Origin: Rhizobium sp. CF080
GTDB taxonomy: Bacteria > Pseudomonadota > Alphaproteobacteria > Rhizobiales > Rhizobiaceae
Direction of reading: 5' to 3'
Assembly: GCF_000282095.2 (NCBI RefSeq)
Contig: NZ_AKKC02000009.1
Coordinates: 186,001-250,000 of the forward strand
DNA: 64,000 bases
The position numbers and the translations under genes are program-made. The notes beneath the pieces are model-generated. The model made no database searches. It saw only the letters and a program-made list of their open reading frames with translations, and was not told where the DNA came from. Shown here piece by piece: positions 38,670 through 47,923 of the stretch. How positions within the stretch are numbered: position 1 is the first letter of the stretch; each line of letters begins with the position of its first letter.

Positions 38670-40637
38670 TTAGAACTCTTCCCAATCCTGCTTTACGGCA
38701 GCGGCATTGCCCTGGAATGACTGCGCGACTTTCGCGACCATTTTGCGGGCCGGCGATTCCGTCGGGCGGTGGCCGCCGGATGCGAGTGCGGGCGAGGCCC
38801 GATGCGAGGAGGTTGCCGCTACAGCTGCGCCGCCGATATGGAATTGCGACAGAAGCTGGAAGAGTTCTTCCGCTTCCCGGGCAAGATTGTGCGCCGCCGC
38901 CGTTGCTTCCTCGACCATGGCCGCATTCTGCTGCGTACCCTGATCCATCGTGTTGACCGACGTATTGATCTCCTTGAGACCGGTGGCCTGTTCCTTCGAG
39001 GCATCCACGATGGCCTCGACATTGCCATTCACCTGCTGGACCTGGACGACGATCTCTTCGAGGGCCTTGCCGGTTTCCCCGACCAGAGCCACGCCGCTCT
39101 TCACATGGTCGTTGGAGGTGTGGATCAGTTCCTTGATCTCTTTTGCCGCCTTGGCGGAACGCTGGGCGAGTTCCCGCACTTCCTGCGCCACCACCGCGAA
39201 ACCCTTGCCGGCCTCGCCGGCACGGGCTGCCTCGACGCCGGCATTCAGCGCCAGCAGGTTTGTCTGGAAGGCGATCTCGTCGATGACGCCGATGATGTTG
39301 CCGATCTCGACGGCGGACGAGTCGATCTTGCCCATCGCTGCGACGGCATCACGGACGACCCGGCCGGAACGCTCGGCATTCTCCTTGGTCATGCGCACGA
39401 GGTTGCCGGCCTCCTGAGCCCGGTGGCTGGAGTCGGAAACCGTCGTGGTGATCTCTTCCAGGGCCGCGGCAGTTTCTTCGACGGAAGCCGCCTGCTGTTC
39501 GGTGCGTTTGGCGAGGTCGTCGGAGGCTGAGCGGATTTCCTGGGCGCCGGCGGCGATTGCACTCGCATTTTCGGCGACCTTCTGCATCGCTTCGCGAAGT
39601 TTCGCCACCGCGGCGTTGAAGTCCACCCTCAACTGATCAAGCGAGGGAATGAACGGTGTGTTGATCTGCCGGGTCAGATCGCCGTTCGCCAGGGCCTGCA
39701 GGGCGTCGGCGAGCTGGCGGACAGCCTGGCCCGTCTGTTCGGCAAGCGCGCTACGCTCGGTCGCTTCCTGTTCCATCCTGTGGCGTTCTCCCACGGACCG
39801 CTTCGCCTCGGCATCCGCTTCGCGCTCCGCCTTGACGGAGATGGCATCCCTCAGGGCGGCCACGGCGCGGGCGAGCATGCCGATCTCGTCGCCGCGCGCC
39901 TCGATCGTGCGGTCGCCTTCGAGGCTGCCCGCAGCCATGGCTTTCAGCGACTGCTGCAGCTTGGAGAGCGGTCCAATGATCGAGCGGGCCGTCAGGAAGG
40001 CGGCAATGATCGATAGCAGGGCGGCTATGCCGAGGCCGATCAGCGCAAGCTCTCTAAAGCCGCTCGCCGCGTCGCGGACATCGCCACCGATCGATTTGTT
40101 GAGCGCTTCCTGATAATCGATGAACTTGTTGATCGCGCCGAGCCAGGAAACGAAGAGCGGACGGGCCTGTTCCAGCAGGACCTTGCGAGCCGCCTCGCCA
40201 TCGCCTTTTACCTGCAGCGAAATGATCTGGGCGACCAGCGGATTGGTCTTGGACTGAATGTCGGCGATTTCCGCCAATATCGTCTTTTCCCGATCCGTTG
40301 CGCCGGCAGGGGAGCCGACCATTTCCGCCATGCGTTTCTCGTTTTCCGCATAGGAGGCCGCCAGCTTGGCGATCAGCGCTTCCGCTTCCTTGCGCTCGGC
40401 CTCGGAGGTGACAAGCGTCACGTCGCGGATGGCGATCGCCCGGTCGTGCACGCTGCCGCGATAGTTGATGGCAAAGCGCTGCTTGACGCTGTTGACGTCA
40501 TTCACGGTCGCGAGGTTGTTGTCGATCGTCTCGACCTGGCCGATGGAATAGAAAGTCAGGCCGATCATCAGGAGAAGTAAGAAGCCGAACCCGACAGCCA
40601 GTCGGAATGCGATGCCGAATGTTATGAGTTTGCTCAT
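38670..40637 (-). CDS. Methyl-accepting chemotaxis protein with CheR-binding pentapeptide
   Basis: 655 residues. TM1 (about 8-30), a four-helix-bundle periplasmic domain (about 32-185), TM2 (about 190-212), HAMP, and an MCP signalling domain with the tip IDEIAFQTNLLALNAGVEA. The extreme C-terminus is DWEEF, matching the NWETF-type tether for CheR/CheB, so this is probably a high-abundance receptor. The ligand is unknown. ATG 40637 starts at MSKLITFG; an in-frame GTG nine codons earlier is less likely. The AT-rich upstream region should hold its promoter. Confidence 0.9.
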   Translation of the reverse strand: MSKLITFGIAFRLAVGFGFLLLLMIGLTFYSIGQVETIDNNLATVNDVNSVKQRFAINYRGSVHDRAIAIRDVTLVTSEAERKEAEALIAKLAASYAENEKRMAEMVGSPAGATDREKTILAEIADIQSKTNPLVAQIISLQVKGDGEAARKVLLEQARPLFVSWLGAINKFIDYQEALNKSIGGDVRDAASGFRELALIGLGIAALLSIIAAFLTARSIIGPLSKLQQSLKAMAAGSLEGDRTIEARGDEIGMLARAVAALRDAISVKAEREADAEAKRSVGERHRMEQEATERSALAEQTGQAVRQLADALQALANGDLTRQINTPFIPSLDQLRVDFNAAVAKLREAMQKVAENASAIAAGAQEIRSASDDLAKRTEQQAASVEETAAALEEITTTVSDSSHRAQEAGNLVRMTKENAERSGRVVRDAVAAMGKIDSSAVEIGNIIGVIDEIAFQTNLLALNAGVEAARAGEAGKGFAVVAQEVRELAQRSAKAAKEIKELIHTSNDHVKSGVALVGETGKALEEIVVQVQQVNGNVEAIVDASKEQATGLKEINTSVNTMDQGTQQNAAMVEEATAAAHNLAREAEELFQLLSQFHIGGAAVAATSSHRASPALASGGHRPTESPARKMVAKVAQSFQGNAAAVKQDWEEF

Positions 40638-41228
40638 GGACAGTTCTTTCTTTCGCGGCGCCACGCGCAGCTATAGGCGGTCAATCTTCTCCGGCGGGGC
40701 ATTTGGACAATTCCATCGCTGCAATCGTCGATGGTAGTTGTTTGCTCGATGGACAAGATATTGCCGGATTGAACTGTATCTCTAGTCTAAACCACAAGCT
40801 CAGAATGCTCTAAAGCTTTGGTTGTACTCCTCCAGTCGTTCGGCTTTATCGATTCCCCCGTAATTCCCAGTTCGGAATATGCTAAAAATAGCCATCTATA
40901 GTTGATAAAGCCTTAATTGTTTATCTAAGCTTAAATTACCTTTTTCTACTGAAGTATGGCGGTCAATAGTCTGAGGCTGTCGTGGATATGGCGGCCCCGC
41001 CTGGTCGGCGGACGGATGGAAATCCCTCGCCTCTGCGGAGCGGGCGCCCTTGTGCAGGTCTGCGGATATACCGTTGCTTGTAGAATTTCCTGCCGGTTTA
41101 GGAAAACGCGCGGTAAATAAGCATGGTTAAGCGAGACTTAACCTTTGTCGATCATCATCCACGGCGGATCAACCCGTTGGCTGCGCGCTTTGCACGCCAT
41201 ACGCGATACGAGCTTTGGAGATGAACCC
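40638..41228. other. Long AT-rich divergent intergenic region
   Basis: About 590 bp between the minus-strand chemoreceptor and the plus-strand outer-membrane gene. No ORF with a plausible ribosome site is seen. The stretch 40720-40970 is much more AT-rich than its surroundings. A full CtrA-type site lies at 41127-41142; nothing else can be assigned. Confidence 0.6.
41127..41142 (+). promoter_or_regulatory. CtrA box TTAA-N7-TTAAC
   Basis: TTAA at 41127-41130 and TTAAC at 41138-41142 with exactly seven bases between, inside the larger perfect inverted repeat GGTTAAG-N5-CTTAACC (41125-41143). This is the consensus for the cell-cycle regulator CtrA. It lies about 87 bp before the outer-membrane protein start, a normal position for direct control. 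Confidence 0.6.
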
Positions 41229-42065
41229 ATGAGAAAGTTGCTGGCCAGCGCGTTTGCGCTGACACTGACGGTGAGCGCCGCCAATTCCGCCGATCTTTAC
41301 CAGCCGCAGCCGGAGCCCTATCAGGATGCGCCGGAAGTGACCGTCCAGGAGGCGACCGGCTGGTACCTTCGCGGTGACGTTGGTTATTCCTTCAAGAAGT
41401 CGCGCGGCACCGAATTCTACCAGGGCACCGGAGCCCCCGGCGTGGCGCTTGCGGAATTCGGTCGTTCCGATCTTCGCGACGCCTTCACGCTCGGCGGCGG
41501 TGTCGGTTACCAGATCAACAGCTACCTGCGCACCGACGTCACCCTCGACTACATGTTCAACAGCAAGTTCCGTGGCTCGACCTCCGGCAGTTGCGGTGTC
41601 GCCGCCGCGTGTACCTCGACCGACCTTGCCTCGATGCACGCCTATTCGCTGCTGGCCAACGCGTACGTCGATCTCGGCACCTATGGCTACTTCACCCCTT
41701 ATGTCGGTGGCGGTATCGGCGGCACCTACGTCAAGTGGTCTAACCTGCGCAACACCTCGTGCGCCGACAGCGGCGCCGGTTGCGACCCGGAAGTGAGCCA
41801 TGGTGGCGAAAAGAGCTGGCGCTTCACCTATGCGCTGATGGCTGGCGCTTCGATCGACATCACCTGCAACGTCAAGGCCGATGTCGGCTATCGCTTCCGC
41901 CATGTCACAGGCGGCGACATGTTCGGTCTGGCATCGGGCGGCGGCCCGGGCAAGGACAAGGGTTTCTATTCGCATGAAGCGCGCGTCGGCGCCCGCTACA
42001 TCTTCGGCGGCTGCGACACGCCGCCGGCTTACGAGCCCCCGCCGCAGCCGATCGTCTACAAGTAA
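41229..42065 (+). CDS. Outer-membrane beta-barrel protein (Omp25/OmpA-like surface antigen)
   Basis: 278 residues. Signal peptide (1-22, ending ANSA-DLY), then a Gly/aromatic-rich beta-barrel domain (WYLRGDVGYSFKKS, DAFTLGGGVGYQINSYLRTDVTLDYMF) with the usual short Pro-rich end (YEPPPQPIVYK). It resembles rhizobial/Brucella Omp25-Omp31-type proteins. ATG 41229 follows GGAGATGAACCC. The four Cys residues (GSCGVAAACTS and CADSGAGC) may form loop disulphides. Preceded by a CtrA box and followed by a strong terminator. Confidence 0.88.
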   Translation: MRKLLASAFALTLTVSAANSADLYQPQPEPYQDAPEVTVQEATGWYLRGDVGYSFKKSRGTEFYQGTGAPGVALAEFGRSDLRDAFTLGGGVGYQINSYLRTDVTLDYMFNSKFRGSTSGSCGVAAACTSTDLASMHAYSLLANAYVDLGTYGYFTPYVGGGIGGTYVKWSNLRNTSCADSGAGCDPEVSHGGEKSWRFTYALMAGASIDITCNVKADVGYRFRHVTGGDMFGLASGGGPGKDKGFYSHEARVGARYIFGGCDTPPAYEPPPQPIVYK

Positions 42066-42085
42066 GATCTATCCATCTCCAAGCG

Positions 42086-42113
42086 AAAGCCGCCTCCGGG
42101 CGGCTTTTTGCGT
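42086..42113 (+). terminator. Intrinsic terminator after the outer-membrane gene
   Basis: Nine-bp stem AAAGCCGCC/GGCGGCTTT (42086-42094 and 42099-42107), TCCG tetraloop, followed by TTGCGTTT. Confidence 0.85.
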
Positions 42114-42164
42114 TTCGCGTGGCAAAGCTGCGGCAGAAATTTATCCGTTGGCGACATCACCCGC

Positions 42165-42248
42165 TTGACTGTGAAGACGGAGAGGCATATCCACGGCGGC
42201 GGGACACCTCTCCCCAACGAGAGGCCATCTATCTGGAAGGATAGCCAT
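42165..42248 (+). ncRNA. Putative serC leader RNA motif
   Basis: The untranslated leader of serC can form two clean hairpins: CCTCTC-N6-GAGAGG (42207-42224) and CTATC-N6-GATAG (42229-42244). The second hairpin has the GGAAGG ribosome-binding sequence in its loop and arm, immediately before the serC ATG. A conserved serC leader motif was described in alphaproteobacteria (Rfam serC family), and this matches its position and general form. The 5' boundary is approximate and I have not aligned it to the covariance model. Confidence 0.6.
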
Positions 42249-43427
42249 ATGGCAAACGCCGCGAAGCCGGACCTGCGTCCGAACAACACCCACTTTTCTT
42301 CTGGCCCTTGCTCGAAGCGCCCCGGTTGGTCGCTCGAAGCGCTTTCCGATGCTCCGCTCGGTCGTTCGCACCGCGCCAAGATCGGCAAGGCAAAGCTCAA
42401 GCAGGCCATCGACCTCACCCGTGAAATTCTGAACGTGCCGGCGGACTACCGCATCGGCATCGTGCCGGCTTCCGATACCGGCGCCGTCGAAATGGCGCTC
42501 TGGTCGCTGCTCGGCGAGCGCGGCGTCGACATGCTGTCCTGGGAAAGCTTTGGCGCCGGCTGGGTCACCGACGTCGTCAAGCAGCTGAAGCTGAAGGACG
42601 TCCGCAAGATCGAAGCCGGATACGGCCTGCTTCCGGACCTTTCCACGGTCGATTTCGACCGCGACGTGGTCTTCACCTGGAACGGCACGACCTCGGGCGT
42701 GCGCGTGCCCAACGCCGATTTCATCCCGGCAGACCGCAAGGGCCTGACCATCTGCGACGCCACTTCGGCGGCTTTCGCGCAGGACATGGACTTTGCCAAG
42801 CTCGACGTCGTCACCTTCTCCTGGCAGAAGGTTCTGGGCGGCGAGGGCGGTCACGGCATGCTGATCCTCAGCCCCCGCGCTGTCGAGCGACTGCAGACCT
42901 ACGTTCCGGCCTGGCCGCTGCCGAAAATCTTCCGCCTCACCTCGGGCGGCAAGCTGATCGAAGGCATCTTCGTCGGCGAGACGATCAACACGCCGTCGAT
43001 GCTTTGCGTCGAGGACTATATCGATGCGCTTAACTGGGCGAAGTCGGTCGGCAGCCTTGAAGGCCTGATTGCCCGCGCCGATGCCAATGCCAAGGTCATC
43101 CACGATTTCGTGGCCGCCAACGCCTGGATCGACAACCTTGCCGTCGACCCGGCGACGCGCTCCAACACCTCGGTCTGCCTGAAGATCGCCGACGCTGATG
43201 TCGCCGCTCTCGATTCCGACGCGCAGGAAGCCTTTGCCAAGGGCATGGTGTCCATCCTCGAAAAGGAAGGCGTCGCTCTCGACATCGGTGCCTATCGCGA
43301 CGCGCCGTCCGGCCTTCGCATCTGGGCGGGCGCCACGATCGACGCGGCCGACATGAAGGCTCTGATGCCCTGGCTGACCTATGCTTTCGAAACGCAGAAG
43401 GCTGCGCTTTCCAAGGCCGCCGCTTAA
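42249..43427 (+). CDS. serC: Phosphoserine aminotransferase SerC
   Basis: 392 residues, PLP-dependent class V fold, of the larger alphaproteobacterial type. The PLP lysine lies in [15 protein letters not shown] and [12 protein letters not shown] opens the protein. Converts 3-phosphohydroxypyruvate to phosphoserine. ATG 42249 is set by the GGAAGG in the leader hairpin. Followed 81 bp later by serA, forming the serine biosynthesis operon under the serC leader. Confidence 0.95.
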   Translation: MANAAKPDLRPNNTHFSSGPCSKRPGWSLEALSDAPLGRSHRAKIGKAKLKQAIDLTREILNVPADYRIGIVPASDTGAVEMALWSLLGERGVDMLSWESFGAGWVTDVVKQLKLKDVRKIEAGYGLLPDLSTVDFDRDVVFTWNGTTSGVRVPNADFIPADRKGLTICDATSAAFAQDMDFAKLDVVTFSWQKVLGGEGGHGMLILSPRAVERLQTYVPAWPLPKIFRLTSGGKLIEGIFVGETINTPSMLCVEDYIDALNWAKSVGSLEGLIARADANAKVIHDFVAANAWIDNLAVDPATRSNTSVCLKIADADVAALDSDAQEAFAKGMVSILEKEGVALDIGAYRDAPSGLRIWAGATIDAADMKALMPWLTYAFETQKAALSKAAA

Positions 43428-43508
43428 AGCAAGTCGCGTATCGGCTCCGCTGACGAAGCGGAGCCCATTTCCTCATTCACGACAGAAACTTTTTCAGGAG
43501 GCCCACTG

Positions 43509-45104
43509 ATGGCACCTCGCGTTCTCGTATCCGACGAATTGTCGGAAACCGCCGTCCAGATCTTTCGCGATCGCGGCGTCGAAGTCGATTTCCAGCCGAA
43601 GCTCGGCAAGGACAAGGAAAAGCTTGCCGAAATCATCGGCAACTATGACGGCCTTGCGATCCGCTCCGCCACCAAGGCGACCGAAAAGCTGATCGCGGCT
43701 GCGACCAACCTTAAGGTCATCGGCCGCGCCGGCATCGGCGTCGACAATGTCGATATCCCGGCCGCCTCGCGCCGCGGCATCATCGTTATGAACACGCCGT
43801 TCGGCAACTCGATTACGACAGCCGAGCATGCGATCGCCCTGATGTTCGCCGTCGCCCGCCAGCTTCCGGCGGCCGACGCCTCGACCCAGGCCGGCAAGTG
43901 GGAAAAGTCGCGCTTCATGGGCGTCGAGATCACCGGCAAGATCCTCGGCGTCATCGGCGCCGGCAATATCGGCGGCATCGTCTGCAAGAAGGCGATCGGC
44001 ATCGGCATGCACGTTCTTGCCTATGACCCCTTCCTGTCGGCCGAGCGCGCCGAGGAAATGGGCGTCACCAAGGTCGAGCTCGACGAGCTGCTGGCCCAGG
44101 CCGATTTCATCACCCTGCACGTGCCGATGACCGACAAGACCCGTGGCATCCTCGGCAAGGAAGCCCTTGCCAAGACCAAGCCCGGCGTGCGCATCATCAA
44201 CTGCGCCCGCGGCGGCCTCGTCGATGAGGCAGCACTTGCCGAAGCCATCAAGTCCGGCCATGTCGCCGGCGCCGGCTTCGACGTGTTCGAAGTCGAACCC
44301 GCCACCGAAAGCCCGCTGTTCGGCCTCGAAAACGTCGTCTGCACCCCGCATCTCGGCGCATCGACCACCGAAGCGCAGGAAAACGTAGCGCTGCAGGTCG
44401 CCGAACAGATGTCGGATTACCTGGTCAAGGGCGCCGTCTCCAACGCCATCAACATGCCGTCGATCACGGCGGAAGAAGCGCCGCGCCTGAAGCCGTTCAT
44501 CAGGCTTGCCGACGTGCTCGGCGCCTTCGTCGGCCAGGTCACCGAGGATGCGATCAAGGAAATCGAGATCCTCTATGACGGCTCGACCGCCTCGATGAAC
44601 ACCAAGGCGCTGACGAGCGCACTGCTCGCCGGCCTGATCCGCAGCCAGGTCTCCGACGTCAACATGGTTTCGGCGCCGATCATGATCAAGGAAAAGGGCA
44701 TCATCCTGTCCGAAGCCAAGCGCGACAAGTCGGGCGTCTTCGATGGCTACATCAAGCTGACGGTGACCACTGACACCAGGACCCGCTCGGTTGCCGGCAC
44801 GGTCTTCTCGGACGGCAAGCCGCGCTTCATCCAGATCAAGGGCATCAACCTCGATGCGGATGTCGGCACCAACATGGTCTATATCGCCAATACCGACGTG
44901 CCGGGCATGATCGGCTTCATCGGCACGACGCTCGGCAATGCCGGCGTCAACATCGCCAACTTCCATCTCGGCCGCGACCAGGAAGGCGGCGACGCGATCG
45001 CTCTCCTTTATGTCGATGGTCCGGTTCCGGCTGACGTGCTGGCGAAACTGACCGCCAACCCGGCGATCCGCCAGGCCAAGCCGCTGGCGTTCAACGTCGA
45101 GTAA
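43509..45104 (+). CDS. serA: D-3-phosphoglycerate dehydrogenase SerA
   Basis: 531 residues, the long form. N-terminal substrate domain (ADNL-like IRSATKATEKLI), Rossmann NAD loop GVIGAGNIGGIV, active-site CARGGLVDE and HLGAST, then an intervening domain and a C-terminal ACT domain (VPGMIGFIGTTLGNAGVNIANFHLGR) that probably senses serine. First committed step of serine synthesis. AGGAGGCCCACTG precedes the ATG. Confidence 0.96.
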   Translation: MAPRVLVSDELSETAVQIFRDRGVEVDFQPKLGKDKEKLAEIIGNYDGLAIRSATKATEKLIAAATNLKVIGRAGIGVDNVDIPAASRRGIIVMNTPFGNSITTAEHAIALMFAVARQLPAADASTQAGKWEKSRFMGVEITGKILGVIGAGNIGGIVCKKAIGIGMHVLAYDPFLSAERAEEMGVTKVELDELLAQADFITLHVPMTDKTRGILGKEALAKTKPGVRIINCARGGLVDEAALAEAIKSGHVAGAGFDVFEVEPATESPLFGLENVVCTPHLGASTTEAQENVALQVAEQMSDYLVKGAVSNAINMPSITAEEAPRLKPFIRLADVLGAFVGQVTEDAIKEIEILYDGSTASMNTKALTSALLAGLIRSQVSDVNMVSAPIMIKEKGIILSEAKRDKSGVFDGYIKLTVTTDTRTRSVAGTVFSDGKPRFIQIKGINLDADVGTNMVYIANTDVPGMIGFIGTTLGNAGVNIANFHLGRDQEGGDAIALLYVDGPVPADVLAKLTANPAIRQAKPLAFNVE

Positions 45105-45156
45105 CAATCATCGAAGCTGCTTACGCCCCTTGTGGTGGTGAGGGTTTTCCGAACAA

Positions 45157-45201
45157 GACGAAGGCCTCCGGCGAAAACAGCCGGAGGCCTTCGTCATTTT
45201 A
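45157..45201. terminator. Terminator between serA and the AlaRS-like gene
   Basis: A perfect 16-bp stem (45157-45172 with 45180-45195), GAAAACA loop, followed by ATTTTAT. It ends right at the convergent gene's stop codon. Confidence 0.85.
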
Positions 45202-45939
45202 TCCGTCCGGCATGTCCTGCATGTCGGAAAGCTCGATGCCATGCGTATCGAACCACCATTCGGGGCTCATGCCGGGATGCCTTTCCCGCAGGCGCAGGTA
45301 TTTTGCCCGAAGCCGTTCCTGGCGCTGGACCTCCCCGATGAAGAAAGGATGGTCGAGCGTGCCGCCCATCCGATGCAGGCGGCGGAGCAGTTTGCGCAGG
45401 ACGTAACCCTGCTCCTTGTTTCCCGGAGGGTAGCCGCTTTCGATGATCTTCATGATCGCACTGCCGAGCGTTTCGAGCGCATCCTCCGGCGGCGTGCCGT
45501 TGATGAGCATGTCGAGACGGTCGGCGCCAAAGCCGACATCGATGCAGGTTCCGAGCGGATTGACGATGTTTCCGATCTCCACCCCGTCCTTGTAGAACTC
45601 GGTACTGTATCCGGTGATGCTGCCATCGCTCCAGGTGCATTCCGGATCCGGGACGATCGGAATGCGCTCGCGGTAAAGCGGCGTCCAGTCGGTGAGGCGG
45701 TCCGGATGAATGGTGACATGATCCGGCGTGAGACCGACCGTTCGCAAGAACTCGAGCCAGAAATCGATGGCACCGCCAACGCTCATCTCCCGGAAGGAGA
45801 AGAGGCCGAGCATGGTGAAGTGAAGGAAGTGGGTTCCGTCTCCGATTTCGTCTAGGTCGCCCAGACGCAGGCATGCCTGGCTGTTTGCGACGGTTCCTCT
45901 GTGGGAGGGATCGGAGAAGAGGGGTTTGTACTGCTGCAT
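45199..45939 (-). CDS. Free-standing alanyl-tRNA-synthetase-like catalytic core
   Basis: 246 residues from ATG 45939, but similarity to AlaRS begins earlier. In-frame sequence from about 46058 reads VTAGRLIRHYRDFCLSKG and then HDATTLFCSAGMQQYKPLF, matching AlaRS positions 1-50. A perfect AAAGGAGG-N6-ATG at 46061 is out of frame by one base, so either a frameshift separates it or a nonstandard start is used. Class II motifs are visible: NSQACLRLGD, GTHFLHFTMLGLFSF, IDVGFGADRLDML, GYVLRKLLRR and WWFDTHGIEL. Editing and C-Ala domains are absent. It probably activates alanine or a related acid for something other than standard tRNA charging; that is inference. Confidence 0.72.
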   Translation of the reverse strand: MQQYKPLFSDPSHRGTVANSQACLRLGDLDEIGDGTHFLHFTMLGLFSFREMSVGGAIDFWLEFLRTVGLTPDHVTIHPDRLTDWTPLYRERIPIVPDPECTWSDGSITGYSTEFYKDGVEIGNIVNPLGTCIDVGFGADRLDMLINGTPPEDALETLGSAIMKIIESGYPPGNKEQGYVLRKLLRRLHRMGGTLDHPFFIGEVQRQERLRAKYLRLRERHPGMSPEWWFDTHGIELSDMQDMPDG

Positions 45940-46348
45940 GCCAGCGCTGCAGAAGAGCGTGGTGGCGTCATGCGGCCTTACGGATTGAATGCATGTGAAG
46001 TCGATGCCCTTTGAAAGGCAGAAGTCTCGATAGTGCCGGATCAGGCGTCCCGCGGTGACATAGGCAACCTCCTTTGCGTTTGTGTGCCTAGCAAGAGGGT
46101 AGTGGCATTCTGCACGCGGCGCAATCCGGTCTGCGGGGGCATCTTTTGAAGCAGAGACCCCGCGCCTGGATATCGCAGGCTGATATCCGGAATGTATGCT
46201 TTTGGTTGTATTTTTGATGCTTGGCTCCCGTTTGAAACTCCGTTATCTACTTCGACGGGAAAAATGGAGGATGGGCCTAAAATTCGGATGGCCGCCTCTC
46301 TATATAAATCGGGAATACCGCGCTTGAGCGGTCTATGAGGAGAAAACG

Positions 46349-47395
46349 ATGTTATCGAACCTTCGGCGTTTCAAGAACCTGTTCGCGATCCTGGCGATCG
46401 GAATGGCGGTTTCCTTGACCGCCGTGGACATGGCTGAGGCGCGCCGCGCCAGCGGTGGTTTCGGCAGCCGCGGAACGCGCACATTCTCGGCTCCGGCGAC
46501 CACCAACACCGCCCCCACGGCGCCGACCGGCATCAACCGGACGATGACGCCCAATACGCAGCAGAACGCCACGACGCCGCAGAACGGCCTTGGCCAGCAG
46601 GCGGCACAGCCTCGTCGCGGCCTGTTCGGTGGCATGTTTGGCGGCCTGCTTGGCGGTCTCGCCCTTGGCGGCCTGATCGGTATGTTCATGGGCACCGGTT
46701 TCGGTGGCATGGCCGGCATGCTCGGCATGCTGCTGCAGATCGCCCTGATCGGTGGTCTCGCCATGCTGGCGTTTCGTTGGTTCGCCCGCCGTCAGCAGAC
46801 GGCCGGCGGTCCGGCAGGCGGGATGAACACCGGTTTTGGCCAGCCGCGCAACGCCTATAACGCGCCGAGCCAGAACACCTCGTCCTTCCAGATCCCGAAG
46901 ATTGGGTCGCTGGGCGGCGGCGGTGCTCAAGGCGGCTTCGGTGGCGGCCATAATGCGGCTCCGCGCCAGGCCGGGCCGGAGACGGACGAGATCGGCATCA
47001 CCAATCGCGACCTCGACCAGTTCGAGAAGCTGTTGACCAACGTTCAGTCGGCCTATGGCGAAGAGGACTATGCCAAGCTGCGCAGCCTCACGACGCCGGA
47101 GGCGATGTCCTATCTGGCGGAAGAGCTCGGCGAGAACGCTACAAATGGCGTCAAGAACGAGGTGAAGGACGTCAAGCTGCTCCAGGGCGACCTTGCGGAA
47201 GCCTGGCGCGAAAACGGCCAGGACTATGCGACCGTCGCGATGCGCTACTCGAGCATCGACTACATGAAGGACCGCAATACCGGCGCAGTCGCCGAAGGCG
47301 ATCCGAACGCGGTGACCGAAACCGTCGAAGTCTGGACCTTCGTGCGCAAGCCCGCCAACGACTGGCAGCTTTCGGCGATCCAGGCGGCCGCTTAA
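46349..47395 (+). CDS. Tim44-domain membrane protein
   Basis: 348 residues. An N-terminal signal or anchor (about 10-30) is followed by a Thr/Pro/Gln-rich region, a Gly/Met-rich hydrophobic stretch (GGMFGGLLGGLALGGLIGMF, then a TM near 125-145), a flexible linker, and a C-terminal Tim44-like domain (NRDLDQFEKLLTNVQSAYGEEDY to EVWTFVRKP). Bacterial relatives are membrane-associated and of uncertain role. ATG 46349 has GAGGAG upstream. Its stop overlaps the convergent DUF1810 stop by three bases. Confidence 0.85.
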   Translation: MLSNLRRFKNLFAILAIGMAVSLTAVDMAEARRASGGFGSRGTRTFSAPATTNTAPTAPTGINRTMTPNTQQNATTPQNGLGQQAAQPRRGLFGGMFGGLLGGLALGGLIGMFMGTGFGGMAGMLGMLLQIALIGGLAMLAFRWFARRQQTAGGPAGGMNTGFGQPRNAYNAPSQNTSSFQIPKIGSLGGGGAQGGFGGGHNAAPRQAGPETDEIGITNRDLDQFEKLLTNVQSAYGEEDYAKLRSLTTPEAMSYLAEELGENATNGVKNEVKDVKLLQGDLAEAWRENGQDYATVAMRYSSIDYMKDRNTGAVAEGDPNAVTETVEVWTFVRKPANDWQLSAIQAAA

Positions 47396-47811
47396 CTTCG
47401 AAGCAGCGCAACGGTCTTTTCGTCGCGCTCGCCGTCAAAGAACTGTTCAAGGGCTCGCTCGAAAGGCGAGCCCTTTTCGCTGACCGCCTCGAACAGCGTC
47501 ATCGAGCTCTTGAATTTCATGTCGTCGGGCGAACCGAGGATAGCGTGCGCCGAAAGGCCCGGATGGGAGAGCATCGCGTCGGTGCATTCGATGAGCCGGG
47601 GCCCAAGCAGGGGATGTTCCAGATAGGCTGTCGCCTCCGCCCTCGAGCCGATTGCGAAACGCTGGGACATGATTGAAAAACCGAGGCCCCCGACCTGGGG
47701 GAAGACGTACCACATCCAGTGGGAGCGCTTTTTGCCGTCGCGCAGCTCGCCGATGACGCGCGCATAGACAGGCGCCTGCGCGTCGACAAAGCGCATGAGA
47801 TCGAATTGCAT
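47392..47811 (-). CDS. DUF1810 protein
   Basis: 139 residues, compact cytoplasmic family with HWMWYVFPQVGGLGFS and FAIGSRAEATAYLEHPLLGPRL blocks. Function unknown; some members are called calpastatin-like by old annotation without evidence. Length and motifs are complete. Stop codon overlaps that of the Tim44 gene. Confidence 0.88.
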   Translation of the reverse strand: MQFDLMRFVDAQAPVYARVIGELRDGKKRSHWMWYVFPQVGGLGFSIMSQRFAIGSRAEATAYLEHPLLGPRLIECTDAMLSHPGLSAHAILGSPDDMKFKSSMTLFEAVSEKGSPFERALEQFFDGERDEKTVALLRS

Positions 47812-47923
47812 AGTCTTTCCGTCCCGATCGCCCTGTTGCTACAAATCACCCCACGCCATGAAGGCTCCCAAATCATGAAATTTTTGCGGCCGCTCTTTTC
47901 GATGCTGCATCGCACCCTAGCTG

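Noticed and set aside
43494-45107. 537-codon minus-strand ORF
   Set aside because: Exactly antisense to serA, which has all family motifs; composition is that of a shadow frame.
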